Assembly: GCA_037176725.1 (NCBI GenBank)
Contig: JAZBRS010000060.1
Span: 59,362,001 to 59,426,000, forward strand
Source: Posidonia oceanica
Taxonomy: Eukaryota > Streptophyta > Magnoliopsida > Alismatales > Posidoniaceae
Direction of reading: 5' to 3'
DNA: 64,000 nt
Shown: positions 46,344 through 59,900 of the stretch, piece by piece
Position numbering within the stretch: position 1 is the first letter of the stretch
Layout: every line of letters starts with the position of its first letter
The notes under the pieces: generated by a model
The model's database searches: none
What the model was told of the DNA's origin: nothing
Seen by the model: only the letters and a program-made list of their open reading frames with translations
Translations under genes and position numbers: made by a program

Positions 46344-48318
46344 GAACTTAACACTTTTCTTGTCCTTTGCGGTCGATACGTCCGAAACCTAACCTTCCGG
46401 TCAATATGCCCGAAACATATCACTTTCCTTTTCCTTTGCGGTCGAGTGGTCCGAAACCTATCCTTCCTGTCGATAAGCAGAGACTTATCGCTTTTCTTTT
46501 CCTTTGCTGTCAATAGGTCTGAAACTAATCCTATCGGTCGATTAGTCTGAAACTTATCACTTTTCTTTTCCTTTGCGGTCGATAGGTCCGAAACCTATCC
46601 TCCCGGTCGCTATGTCCTAAACTTATCAATTTTCATTTCCTTTGTCTTCGATAGGCCCGAAACCTATCCTTCCGGTCGATAAGTCTGAAATTTATCACTT
46701 TTCATTTCCTTAGCGGTTGATAGGTCCGAAACCTAACCTTCGAGTCGTTAAGTCCAAAACTTATCACTTTGCTTTTCCTTCGTGGTAGATAGGTCCGAAT
46801 CCTATCCATCCGGTCAACAAGTCCGAAACATATCACTTTTCGTTTCTTTTACGATCGATAGGTCCAAAACCTATCCTTCCGGTCGTTGAGTCCGAAACTT
46901 ATCACTTTTCTTTTCCTTTGCAGTCGATAGTCCGAAACCAATCCTCCCGGTCGATAAGTCCTAAACTTATCCCATTTCATTTCCATTGCGTTCTAAAGGC
47001 TCGAAACCACAGCTTCCGGTCGATAAGTCTGAAACTTATCACTTTTCATTTCCTTTACGGTCATTAGGTCTGAAACCAATCCTTCTGGTTGACAAGTCAG
47101 AAACATATCACTTTTCTTTTCCTTTGCGGTCGATAGGTCAGAAACCTATCCTTCTGGTCAATTAGTCCGAAACATATCACTTTTCCTTACCTTTGCGGTC
47201 GATAGGTCCGAAACCTATCCTTCCGGTCGATACGTCTGAAACTTATCACAATTCTTTTCCATTGCGGTCGATAGGTCAGAAACCTATCCTTCTGGTCAAT
47301 TAGTCCGAAACAGATCACTTTTCTTTACCTTTGCGGTCGATAGGTCCGAAACCTATCCTTCCGGTCGATAAGTCTGAAACTTATCACATTTCTTTTCCAA
47401 TGTGGTCGATAGGTTCGAAACCAATCCTTCCGATCGATAAGTCCGAAACTTATCACTTTTCTTTTCCTTTGCAGCCGATCGGTCCGAAACCTACCCTCCC
47501 GGTCGATAAGTCCTAAACTTAACACTTTTCATTTCCTTTGCGTTCTATAGGCCTGAAACCTATCCTATCGGTCGATAAGTCAGAAACTTATCACTTTTCA
47601 TTTCCTTTGCGGTCAATAGGTCCAAAACTAATCCTTTCGGTCGACAAGTCCGAAACTGATCACTTTTCTTTTCCTTCGCGGTCGATCGGTCGGAAACCAA
47701 TCCATCGAGTTGATAAGTTCGAAACTTATCACTTTGCTTTTCCTTTGAGGTCGATTGGTCCGAAAACTATCCATCCGTTCGATAAGACCGAAACTTATCA
47801 CTTTTCTTTTCCAATGTAGTCGATATGTTCGAAACCTATCCTTCCAGTCGATAAGTCCGAAACTTATCACTTTTCTTTTCGTTTGCGGTCGATAGGTCCG
47901 AAACCTATCCTTCCCGTCGATAAGTCAGAAACTTATCACATTTCTTTTCCTTTGCTCTCGATATGTCCGAAACTTATCACTTTTCTTTTCCATTGCTGTC
48001 GATAGGTCCGAAACCTATCCTTCCGGTCGATAAGTCCGAAACTTATCACTTTTCTTTTCCTTTGCGGTCGATTGTTCCAAAACCTATCCTTCCAGTCGAT
48101 AAGTCTGAAACTTTTCACTTTTCTTTTCCTTTGCGGTCGATTGGTCCGAAACCAATCCTTCCAGTCGATAAGTCCAAAACCTATCACTTTTCTTTTCCTT
48201 TGCTGTCGATAGGTCCGAAAGCTACCCTTCCAGTCGATAAGTCCGAAACTTATCATTTTTCTTTTCCTTTGCGGTCGATAGGTCCGAAACCTATCCACCC
48301 GATCGATAAGAGCTAAAC

Positions 48319-51300
48319 TTATCAATTTAGATTTCCTCTGCCTTCGAAAGGCCCGAAGCCTATCCTTCCGGTCGATAAGTCTGAAACGTATCACTTTTCA
48401 TTTCCATTGCGGTTGATAGGTCCGACACCAATCCTCCTGGTCGATAAGTCCGAAACAAATCACTTTTCTTTTCCTTCGCGGTCAATAGGTCTCAATCCTA
48501 TCCTTCCGGTCGATAAGTCCAGAACTTATCACTTTTCTTTTCCTTGCGGTCGATAGGTTCAAAACCTATCCTTCCAGTCGATAAGTCCGAAACATGTCAC
48601 ATTCCAATTCCGTTGCGGTCGATAGGTCCGAAACCTATCCAAGCTGTCCTTAAATCCGAAACCTATCACTTTTCTTTTCCATTACGGTCGATAGGTCCGA
48701 AACCTGTCCTTCCAGTTGACAAGTCTGAAACTTTTCACTTTTCTTTTCCTTTGCAGTCGATAGGTCCGAAGCCAATCCTTCCGGTCGATAAGTCTGAAAC
48801 TTATCACTTTTCTTTTCCTTTGCGGTCGATAAGTTTGAGATTTGTCACTTTTCATTTCCATTGTTGTTGATAGGTCCGAAACCTATCCTTCCGGTCGATA
48901 AGTCTGATACTTAACACTTTTCTTTTCCTTTGCGGTCAATTGGTCCGAAACCTAGCCTTCTGGTCAATAAGTCCAAAACTTATTACTTTTCTTTTCCTCT
49001 GTGCTCGATTGGTCCGTAACCTATCCATCCGGTCGATAAGCCCGAAACTTATCGCTTTTCATTTCCTCTGCTGTCAAAAGGTCCGAAACCTATCCAATCG
49101 GTCGATAAGTCTGAAACCCACTTTTCTTTTCCTTCGCAGTCGATCGGTCCGAAACCTATCCTCCCAGTCGATAAGTCCTAAACTTATCACTATTCATTTT
49201 CTTTGCGTTCTATAGGCCTGAAACCTATCCTTTCGGTCGATAAGTCAGAAACTTATCACTTTTCATTTCCTTTGCGGTCAATAGGTTCGAAACTAATCCT
49301 TTCGGTCGACAAGTCCAAAACTTATCACTTTTCTTTTCCTTCGCGGTCGATAGGCCGGAAACCTATCCATCGAGTCGATAAGTCCGAAACTTATCACTTT
49401 GCTTTTCCAATGCGGTCGATAGGTCCGAAAACTATCCATCCGTTCGATAAGACTGAAACTTATCACTTTTCTTTTCTAATGCAGTCGATAGGTCCGAAAC
49501 CTATCCTTTCGGTCGATAAGTCAGAAACTTATCACTTTTTTTTCCTTTGGGTCAATAGGTCCGAAACCAATCCGTCCCGTCGATAAGTCAGAAACTTATC
49601 ACTTCTTTTTTCCTTTGCGCTCGATATGTCCGAAACTTATCACTTTTCTTTTCCTTTGCGCTCGATATGTCCGAAACTTATCACTTTTCTTTTCCTTTGC
49701 TGTCGATCGGTCCGAAACCTATCCTTCCGGTCGATAAGTCCGAAACTTATCAATTTTCCTTTCCTTTGCGGTCGATTGTTTCGAAACCTATCCTTCCGGT
49801 TGATAAGTCTGAAACTTTTCACTTTTCTTTTCCTTTGCGGTCGATTGGTCCGAAACCAATCCTTAAGGTCGATAAGTCCAAAACTTATCACTTTCTTTTC
49901 CTTTGCTGTCGATACTTCTGAAACCTATCCTTCCAGTCGATAACTCCGAAACTTATCACTTTTCTTTTCCATTGCGGTCGATCGATCCGAAGCCTAACCT
50001 TCCAGTCGATTAGTCCGAAACTTATCACTTTTCTTTTCCTTTGCGGTCGATAGGTCCGAAATCTAAACACTCGATCGATAAGTCCTAAACTTATCAATTT
50101 AGATTTTCTTTGCCTTCAACAGACCCGAAACCTATCCATCCGGTCGATAAGTCTGAAACTTATCACTTTTCATTTCCATTGCGGTTGATAGGTTCGACAC
50201 CAATCCTCCAGATCGATAACTCCGAAACGTACCACTTTTCTTTTCCTTCACGGTCGATTGGTCTGAATCCTATCCTTCTGGTCGATAAGTCCGAAACTTA
50301 TCACTTTTCTTTTCATTGCGGGCAATAGGTCCAAAACCGATCCTTCCAGTCGATAAGTCCGAAACTTATCACTTTCCATTTCCTTTGCGGTCGATAGTTC
50401 CGAAACCTATCCATGCGGTCCTTAAGTCCGAAACTTATCACTTTTCTTTTCCATTGCGGTCGATAGGTCCGAAGCCTGTCCTTCCAGTTGATAAGTCAGA
50501 AACTTTTCACTTTTCTTTTCCTTTGCGGTTGATAGGTCCGAAACCTATCCTTCCGGTCGATAAGTGCGAAACTTATCACTTTTCTTTTCCTTTGCGGTCG
50601 ATAAGTTTGAGATTTGTCACTTTTCATTTCCATTGCAGTTGGTAGGTCCGAAACCTATCCTTCTGATTGATAAGTCTGGAACTTAACACTTTTCTTTTCC
50701 TTTGCGGTCGATACGTCCGAAACCTAACCTTTCGGTCAATATGTTCGAAACTTATCACTTTTCTTTTCCTTTGCGGTCGATTGGTCCGAAACCTATCCTT
50801 CCAGTCGATAAGCAGAAACTTATCGCTTTTCTTTTCCTTTGCTGTCAATAGGTCCGAAACCAAACCTATCGGTCGATAAGTCTGAAACTTATCACTTTTC
50901 TTTTCCTTTGCGGTCGATAGGTCCGAAACCTATCCTCCCGGTCGCTAAGTCCTAAACTTATCAAATTTCATTTCCTTTTTCTTCGATAGGCCCGAAACCT
51001 ATCCTTCCGGTCGATAAGTCTGAAATTTGTCACTTTTCATTTCCTTTGCGGTTGATAGGTCCGAAACCTATCCTTCGAGTTGTTAAGTCCGAAACTTATC
51101 ACTTTGCTTTTCCTTCGCGGTCGATAGGTCCGAATCCTATCCATCCGGTCAACAAGTCCGAAACTTATCACTTTTCTTTTCTTTTACGGTCGATAGGTCC
51201 AAAACCTATCCTTCCGGTCGTTGAGTCCGAAACTTATCACTTTTCTTTTCCTTTGCAGTCGATAGTCTGAAACCAATCCTCCCGGTCGATAAGTCCTAAA

Positions 51301-52584
51301 CTTATCCCATTTCATTTCCCATGCGTTCTATAGGCTCGAAACCACAGCTTCCGGTCGATAAGTCTGAAACTTATCACTTTTCATTTCCTTTACGGTCATT
51401 AGGTCCGAAACCAATCCTTCTGGTTGACAAGTCAGAAACATATCACTTTTCTTTTCCTTTGCGGTCGATAGGTCAGAAACCTATCCTTCGAGTCAATTAG
51501 TCCGAAACATATCACTTTTCCTTACCTTTGCGGTCGATAGGTCCGAAACCTATCCTTCCGGTCGATACGTCTGAAACTTATCACATTTCTTTTCCATTGC
51601 GGTCGATAGGTCAGAAACCTATCCTTCTGGTCAATTAGTCCGAAACATATCACTTTTCTTTACCTTTGCAGTCGATAGGTCCGAAACCTATCCTTCCGGT
51701 CGATAAGTCTGAAACTAATCACCTTTCTTTTCCTTTGTGGTCGATAGGCCTGAAACCTATCCGTTCGGTCGATAAGTCAGAAACATATCACCTTTCATTT
51801 CCTTTGCGGTCAATAGGTCCGAAACTAATCCTTTCGGTCGACAAGTCCGAAACTTATCACTTTCCTTTTCCTTCGCGGTCGATAGGTCGGAAACCTATCC
51901 ATCGGGTCGATAAGTCCGAAACTTATCACTTTGCTTTTCCTTTGCGGTCGATAGGTCCGAAAACTATCCATCCGTTCGATAAGACCGAAACTTATCACTT
52001 TTCTTTTCCAATGTAGTCGATAGGTCCGAAACCTATCCATCCAGTCGATAAGTCTGAAGATTATCACTTTTCTTTTCGTTTGCGGTCGATAGGTTCGAAA
52101 CCAATCCTTCCCGTCGATAAGTCAGAAACTTATCACTTTTCTTTTCCTTTGCGCTCGATATGTCCGAAACTTCTCACTTTTCTTTTCCATTGCTGTCGAT
52201 AGGTCCGAAACCTATCCTTCCGGTCGATAAGTCCGAAACTTATCACTTTTCTTTTCCTTTGCGGTCGATTGTTCCAAAACCTATCCTTCCGGTCGATAAG
52301 TCTGAAACTTTTCACTTTTCTTTTCCTTTGCGGTCGGTTGGTCCGAAACCAATCCTTCTAGTCAATAAGTCCGAAACTTATCACTTTTCTTTTCCTTTGC
52401 TGTCGATAGGTCCGAAAGCTACCCTTCCAGTCGATAACTCCGAAACTTATCACTTTTCTTTTCCATTGCGGTCGATCGATCTGAAACCTAACCTTCCAGT
52501 CGATAAGTTCGAAACTTATCACTTTTCTTTTCCTTTGCGGTCGATAGGTCCGAAACCTATCCACCCGATCAATAAGACCTAAAC
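48319..52584. repeat. Higher-order repeat unit of the satellite (right copy, 4266 bp)
   Basis: Second clear copy of the higher-order unit, 41-45 kb from the left one. It has the B marker at 48319, the A marker at 50091 (1772 bp on) and the next B marker at 52585. The shifted A-to-A unit 50091-54361 is 4271 bp. The order of other diagnostic monomers is the same as in the left copy, for example the AAGTTTGAGATTTGTC variant at about 48828 and 50598 and the ATCGGGTCG-type variant near 49375 and 51900. Confidence 0.85.
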
Positions 52585-53933
52585 TTATCAATTTAGATTT
52601 CCTCTGCCTTCGAAAGGCCCGAAGCCTATCCTTCCGGTCGATAAGTCTGAAACGTATCACTTTTCATTTCCATTGCGGTTGATAGGTCCGACACCAATCC
52701 TCCTGGTCGATATGTCCGAAACGTATCACTTTTCTTTTCCTTCGCGGTCAATAGGTCTCTATCCTATCCTTCTGGTCGATAAGTCCGGAACTTATCACTT
52801 TTCTTTTCTTTGCGGTCGATAGGTTCAAAACCTATCCTTCCAGTCGATAAGTCCGAAACTTTTCACATTCCTATTCCGTTGCGGTCGATAGGTCCGAAAC
52901 CTATCCATGCGGTCCTTAAGTCCGAAACTTATCACTTTTCTTTTCCATTGCGGTCGATAGGTCCGAAACCTGTCCTTCCAGTTGATAAGTCTGAAACTTT
53001 TCACTTTTCTTTTCCTTTGCAGTCGATAGGTCTGAAACCAATCCTTCAGGTCGATAAGTCCGAAACTAATCACTTTTCTTTTCCTTTGCGGTCGATAAGT
53101 TTGAGATTTGTCACTTTTCATTTCCATTGTTGTTGATAGGTCCGAAACCTATCCTTCCGGTCGAAAAGTCAAAAACTTAACACTTTTCTTTTCCTTTGCG
53201 GTCGATAGTTATGAAACCTAACCTTTTGGTCAATAAGTCCGAAACTTATCACTTTTCTTTTCCGATGCGCTCGATTGGTCCGTAACCTATCCTTCCGGAC
53301 AATAAGCCCGAAACTTATCGCTTTTCATTTCCTTTGCTGTCAATAGGTCCGAAACCTATCCTATCGGTCGATAAGTCTGAAACTTATCACTTTTCTTTTC
53401 CTTTGCAGTCAATCGGTCCGAAACCTATCCTCCCGGTCGATAAGTCCTAAACTTATCACTTTTCATTTCCTTTGCGTTCAATAGGCCTGAAAGCTATCCT
53501 TTCGGTCGATAAGTCAGAAACTTATCACTTTTCATTTCCTTTGCGGTCAATAGGTTCGAAACTAATCCTTTCGGTCGACAAGTCCGAAACTTATCACTTT
53601 TCTTTTCCTTCGCGGTCGATAGGTCGGAAACCTATCCATCGGGTCGATAAGTACGAAACATATCACTTTGCTTTTCCATTGCGGTCGATAGGTCCGAAAA
53701 CTATCCATCCGTTCGATAAGACCGAAACTTATCACTTTTCTTTTCCAATGCAGTCGATAGGTCCGAAACCTATCCTTCCGGTCGATAAGTCTGAAACTTA
53801 TCACTTTTCTTTTCCTTTGGGACGATAGGTCTGAAACCTATCCGTCCCGTCGATAAGTCAGAAACTTATCACTTCCTTTTTCCTTTGCGCTCGATATGTC
53901 CGAAACTTATCACTTTTCTTTTCCTTTGCGCTC

Positions 53934-53952
53934 GATATGTCCGAAACATATC
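53934..53952. repeat. Satellite dyad with a compensated stem change
   Basis: GATATGT-CCGAA-ACATATC: relative to GATAAGT-CCGAA-ACTTATC both members of one base pair have changed (A:T to T:A), so the stem stays perfect. The loop is unchanged. Confidence 0.7.
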
Positions 53953-56900
53953 ACTTTTCTTTCCCTTTCCTGTCGATCGGTCCAAAATCTATCCTTCCGG
54001 TCGATATGTCTGAAACTTATCACTTTTCCTTTCCTTTGCGGTCGATTGTTCCGAAACCTATCCTTCCGGTCGATAAGTCTGAAACTTTTCACTTTTCTTT
54101 TCCTTTGCGGTCGATTGGGCCGAAACCAATCCTTATGGTCGATAAGTCCAAAACTTATCACTTTTCTTTTCCTTTGCAGTCGATTGGTCCGAAACCTATC
54201 CTTCCAATCGATTACTCCGAAACTTATCACTTTTCTTTTCCATTGCAATCGATCGATCCGAAACCCTACCTTCCAATCGATAAGTCCGAAACTTATCACT
54301 TTTCTTTTCCTTTGCGGTCGATAGGTCTGAAATCTAACCACCCGATCGATAAGTCCTAAACTTATCAATTTAGATTTTCTTTGCCTTCAATAGGCCCGAA
54401 ACCTATCCTTCCGGTCGATAAGTCTGAAACTTATCACTTTTCATTTCCATTGCGGTTGATAGGTTCGACACCAATCCTCCAGGTCGATAACTCCGAAACA
54501 TACCACTTTTCTTTTCCTTCACGGTCGATAGGTCAGAATCCTATCCTTTCGGTCGGTAAGTCCGAAAATTATCACTTTTCTTTTCATTGCGGGCGATAGG
54601 TCCAAAACCTATCCTTCCAGTCGATAAGTCCGAAACTTATCACTTTCCATTTCCTTTGCGGTCGATAGGTCCGAAACCTATCCATGCGGTGCTTAAGTCC
54701 GAAACTTATGACTTTTCTTTTCCATTGCGGTCGATAGGTCCGAAGCCTGTCCTTCCAGTTGATAAGTCTGAAACTTTTCACTTTTCATTTCCTTTGCGGT
54801 CGATAGGTCCGAAACCTATCCTACTGGTCGATAAGTGCGAAACTTATCACTTTTCTTTTCCTTTGCGGTCGATAAGTTTGAGATTTGTCACTTTTCATTT
54901 CCATTGCGGTTGATAGGTCCGAAACCTACCCTTCCGGTCGATAAGTCTGGAACTTAAACCTTTTCTTTTCCTTTGCGGTCGATAGGTCCGAAACCTATCC
55001 TATCAGTCGATAAGTCTGAAACTTATCACATTTCATTTCCTTTACGGTCATTAGGTCCGAAACCAATCCTTCTGGTTGACAAGTCAGAAACTTATCACTT
55101 TTCTTTTCCTTTGCGGTCGATAGGTCAGAAACCTATCTTTCTGGTCAATTAGTCCGAAACAATTCATTTTTCTTTACCTTTGCGGTCGATAGGTCCGAAA
55201 CCTATCCTTCCGATCGATAAGTCTGAAACTTATCACATTTCTTTTCCTTTGTGGTCGATAGGTCCGAAACCAATCCTTCCGTTCGATAAGTCCGAAACTT
55301 ATCACTTTTCTTTTCCTTTGCAGTCGATCGGTCCGAAACCTATCCTCCCGGTCGATAAGTCCTAAACTTATCACTTTTCAATTCCTTTGCGTTCTATAGG
55401 CCTGAAACCTATCCTTTCGGTCGATATGTCAGAAACTTATCACTTTTCATTTCCTTTGCGGTCAATAGGTTTGAAACTAATCCTTTCGGTCGTTAAGTCC
55501 GAAACTTATCACTTTTCTTTTCCTTCGCGGTCGATAGGTCGGAAACCTATCCATCGGGTCGATAAGTGCGAAACTTATCACTTTGCTTTTCCATTGCGGT
55601 CGATAGGTCCGAAAACTATCCATCCGTTCGATAAGACTGAAACTTATCACTTTTGTTTTCCAATGCAGTCGATAGGTCTGAAACCTATCCTTCCGGTCGA
55701 TAAGTCTGAAACTTATCACAACTCTTTTCCTTTTGGTCGATAGGTCCGGAACCTATCTGTCCCGTCGATAAGTCAGAAACTTATCACTACTTTTTTCCTT
55801 TGCACTCGATATGTCCGAAACTTATCACTTTTCATTTCCTTTGCGCTCGATATGTCCGAAACTTATCACTTTTCTTTTCCTTTGCTGTCTATCGATCCGA
55901 AATCTATCCTTCCGGTCGATATGTCCGAAACTTATCACTTTTCCTTTCCTTTGCAGTCGATTGTTCCGAAACCTATCCTTCCGGTCGATAAGTCAGAAAC
56001 GTTTCACTTTTCTTTTCCTTTGCGGTCGATTCGTCCGAAACCAATCCTTATGGTCGATAAGTCCAAAACTTTTCACTTTTCTTTTCTATTGCTGTCGATA
56101 GGTCCGAAACCTATCCTTCTAGTCGATAACTCCGAAACTTATCACTTTTCTTTTCCATTGCGGTCGATCGATCCGAAACCTAACCTTCCATTCGATAAGT
56201 CCGAAACTTATCACTTTTCTTTTCCTTCGTGGTCGATAGGTCCGAAATCTAACCACCAGATCGAAAAGTCCTAAACTTATCAATTTAGATTTTCTTTGCC
56301 TTCAATAGGCCCGAAACCTATCCTTCCGGTCGAGAAGTCTGAAACTTATCACTTTTCATTTCCATTGCGGTTGATAGGTTCGACACCAATCCTCCAGGTC
56401 GATAACTCCGAAACATACCACTTTTCTTTTCCGTCACGGTCGATAGGTCTGAATCCTATCCTTCCGGTCGATAAGTCCGAAACTTATCACTTTTCTTTTC
56501 ATTGCGGGCGATAAGTCCAAAACCTATCCTTCCAGTCGATAAGTCCGAAACTTATCACTTTCCATTTCCTTTGCGGTCGATAGGTCCGAAACCTATCCAT
56601 GCGGTCCTTAAGTCCGATACTTATGACTTTTCTTTTCCATTGCGGTCGATATGTCCGAAGCCTGTCCTTCCAGTTGATAAGTCAGAAACTTTTCACTTTT
56701 CTTTTCCTTTGCGGTCGATAGGTCCGAAACCTATCCTTCCGGTCGATAAGTGCGAAACTTATCACTTTTCTTTTCCTTTGCGGTCGATAAGTTTGAGATT
56801 TGTCACCTTTCATTTCCATTGCAGTTGGTAGGTCCGAAACCTATCCTTCCGATTGATAAGTCTGGAACTTAACACTTTTCTTTTCCTTTGCGGTCGATAC

Positions 56901-59900
56901 GTCCGAAACCTAACCTTCCGGTCAATATGTCCGAAACTTATCACTTTTCTTTTCCTTTGCGGTCGATTGGTCCGAAACCTATCCTTCCGGTGGATAAGCA
57001 GAAACTTATCGCTTTTCTTTTCCTTTGCTGTCAATAGGACCGAAACCTATCCTATCGGTCGATAAGTCTGAAACTTATCACTTTTCTTTTCCTTTGCGGT
57101 CGATAGGTCCGAAACCTATCCTCCGGGTCGCTAAGTCCTAAACTTATCAATTTTCATTTCCATTGTCTTCGATACGCCCGAAACCTATCCTTCCGGTCGA
57201 TAAGTCTGAAATTTATCACTTTTCATTTCCTTTGCGGTTGATAGGTCCGAAACCTATCCTTCGAGTCGTTAAGTCCGAAACTTATCACTTTTCTTTTCCT
57301 TCGCGGTCGATAGGTCCGAATCCTATCCATCCGGTCAACAAGTCCGAAACTTATCACTTTTCTTTTCTTTAACGGTCGATAGGTCCAAAACCTATCCTTC
57401 CGGTCGTTGAGTCCGAAACTTATCACTTTTCTTTTCCTTTGCAGTCGATAGTCCGAAACCAATCCTCTCGGTCGATAAGTCCTAAACTTATCCCATTTCA
57501 TTTCCCTTGTGTTCTATAGGCTCGAAACCACTGCTTCCGGTCGATAAGTCTGAAAATTATCACTTTTCATTTCCTTTACGGTCATTAGGTCCGAAACTAA
57601 TCCTTTTGGTTGACAAGTCAGAAACTTATCACTTTTCTTTTCCTTTGCGGTCGATAGGTCAGAAACCTATCCTTCTGGTCAATTAGTCCGAAACATATCA
57701 TTTTTCTTTACCTTTGCGGTCGATAGGTCCGAAACCTATCCTTCCGGTCGATAAGTCTGAAACTTATCACATTTCTTTTCCTTTGTGGTCGATAGGTCGG
57801 AAACCAATCCTTCCGATCGATAAGTCCGAAACTTATCACTTTTCTTTTCCTTTGCAGTCGATCGGTCCGAAACCTATCCTCCCGGTCAATAAGTCCTAAA
57901 CTTAACACTTTTCATTTCCTTTGCGTTCTATAGGCCTGAAACCTATCCTTTCGGTCGATAAGTCAGAAACTTATCACTTTTCATTTCCTTTGCGGTCAAT
58001 AGGTCCGAAACTAATCCTTTCGGTCGACAAGTCCGAAACTTAACACTTTTCATTTCCTTCGCGGTCGATAGGTCGGAAACCTATCCATCGGGTCGATAAG
58101 TCCGAAACTTATCACTTCGCTCTTCCTTTGCGGTCGATAGGTCCGAAAACCATCCATCCGTTCGATAAGACCGAAACTTATCACTTTTCTTTTCCAATGT
58201 AGTCGATAGGTCCGAAACCTATCCTTCCGGTCGATAAGTCTGAAACTTATCACTTTTCTTTTCGATTGCGGTCGATAGGTCCGAAACCAATCCTTCCCGT
58301 CGATAAGTCAGAAACTTATCACTTTTCTTTTCCTTTGCGCTCGATATGTACGAAACTTATCACTTTTCTTTTCCGTTGCTATCGATTGGTCCGAAACCTA
58401 TCCTTCCGGTCGATAAGTCCGAAACTTATCACTTTTCTATTCGTTTGCGGTCGATTGTTCCAAAACCTATCCCTCCAGTCGATAAGTCTGAAACTTTTCA
58501 CTTTTCTTTTCCTTTGCGGTCGATTGGTCCGAAACAAATCCTTCCAGTCGATAAGTCCGAAACTTGTCACTTTTCTTTTCCTTTGCTGTCGATAGGTCCG
58601 AAAGCTACCCTTCCAGTCGATAACTCCGAAACCTATCACTTTTCTTTTCCATTGCGGTCGATCGATCCGAAACCTAACCTTCCAGTCGATATGTCCGAAA
58701 CTTATCACTTTTCTTTTCCAATGTAGTCGATATGTCCGAAACCTATCCTTCCGGTCAATAAGTCTGAAACTTATCACATTTCTTTTCCATTGCGGTCGAT
58801 AGGTCCGAAACCTATCCTTCCCGTCGATAAGTCAGAAACTTATCACATTTCTTTTCCTTTGCGCTCGATATGTCCGAAACTTATCACTTTTCTTTCTCAT
58901 TGCTGTCGATAGGTCCAAAACCTATCCTTCCGGTCGATATGTCCGAAACTTATCACTTTTCTTTTCCTTTGCGGTCGATTGTTCCAAAACCTATCCGTCC
59001 AGTCGATAAGTCTGAAACTTTTCACTTTTCTTTTCCTTTGCGGTCGATTGTTCCGAAACCAATCCTTCAAGTCGATAAGTCCGAAACTTATCACTTTTCT
59101 TTTCCTTTGTTGTCGATAGGTTCGAAAGCTACCCTTCCAGTCGATAACTCCGTAACTTATCACTTTTCTTTTCCATTGCGGTCGATCGATTCGAAACCTA
59201 ACCTTCCAGTCGATAAGTCCGAAATTTATCATTTTTCTTTTCCTTTGCGGTCGATAGTTCCGAAACCTATCCACCCGATCGATAAGACCTAAACTTATCA
59301 GTTTAGATTTCCTCTACCTTCGAAAGGCCCGAAGCCTATCCTTCCGGTCGATAAGTCTGAAACGTATCACTTTTCATTTCCATTGCGGTTGATAGGTCCG
59401 ACACCAATCCTTCTGGTCGATAAGTCCGAAACATATCACTTTTCTTTTCCTTCGTAGTCAATAGGTCTCAATCCTATCCTTCCGGTCGATAAGTCCGGAA
59501 CTTATCACTTTTCTTTTCCTTGCGGTCGATAGGTTCAAAACCTATCCTTCCAGTCGATAAGTCCGAAACTTATCACATTCCAATTCCATTGCGGTCGATA
59601 GGTCCGAAACCTATCCATGCGGTCCTTAAGTCCGAAACTTATCACTTTTCTTTTCCATTGCGGTCGATAGGACCGAAACCTGTCCTTCTAGTTGATAAGT
59701 CTGAAACTTTTCACTTTTCTTTTCCTTTGCAGTCGATAGGTCCGAAACCAATCCTTCCGGTCGATAAGTCCGAAACTTATCACTTTTCTTTTCCTTTGCG
59801 GTCGATAAGTTTGAGATTCATCACTATTCATTTCCATTGTTGTTGATAGGTCCGTAACCTATCCTTCCTGTCGATAAGTCTGAAACTTAACACTTTTCTT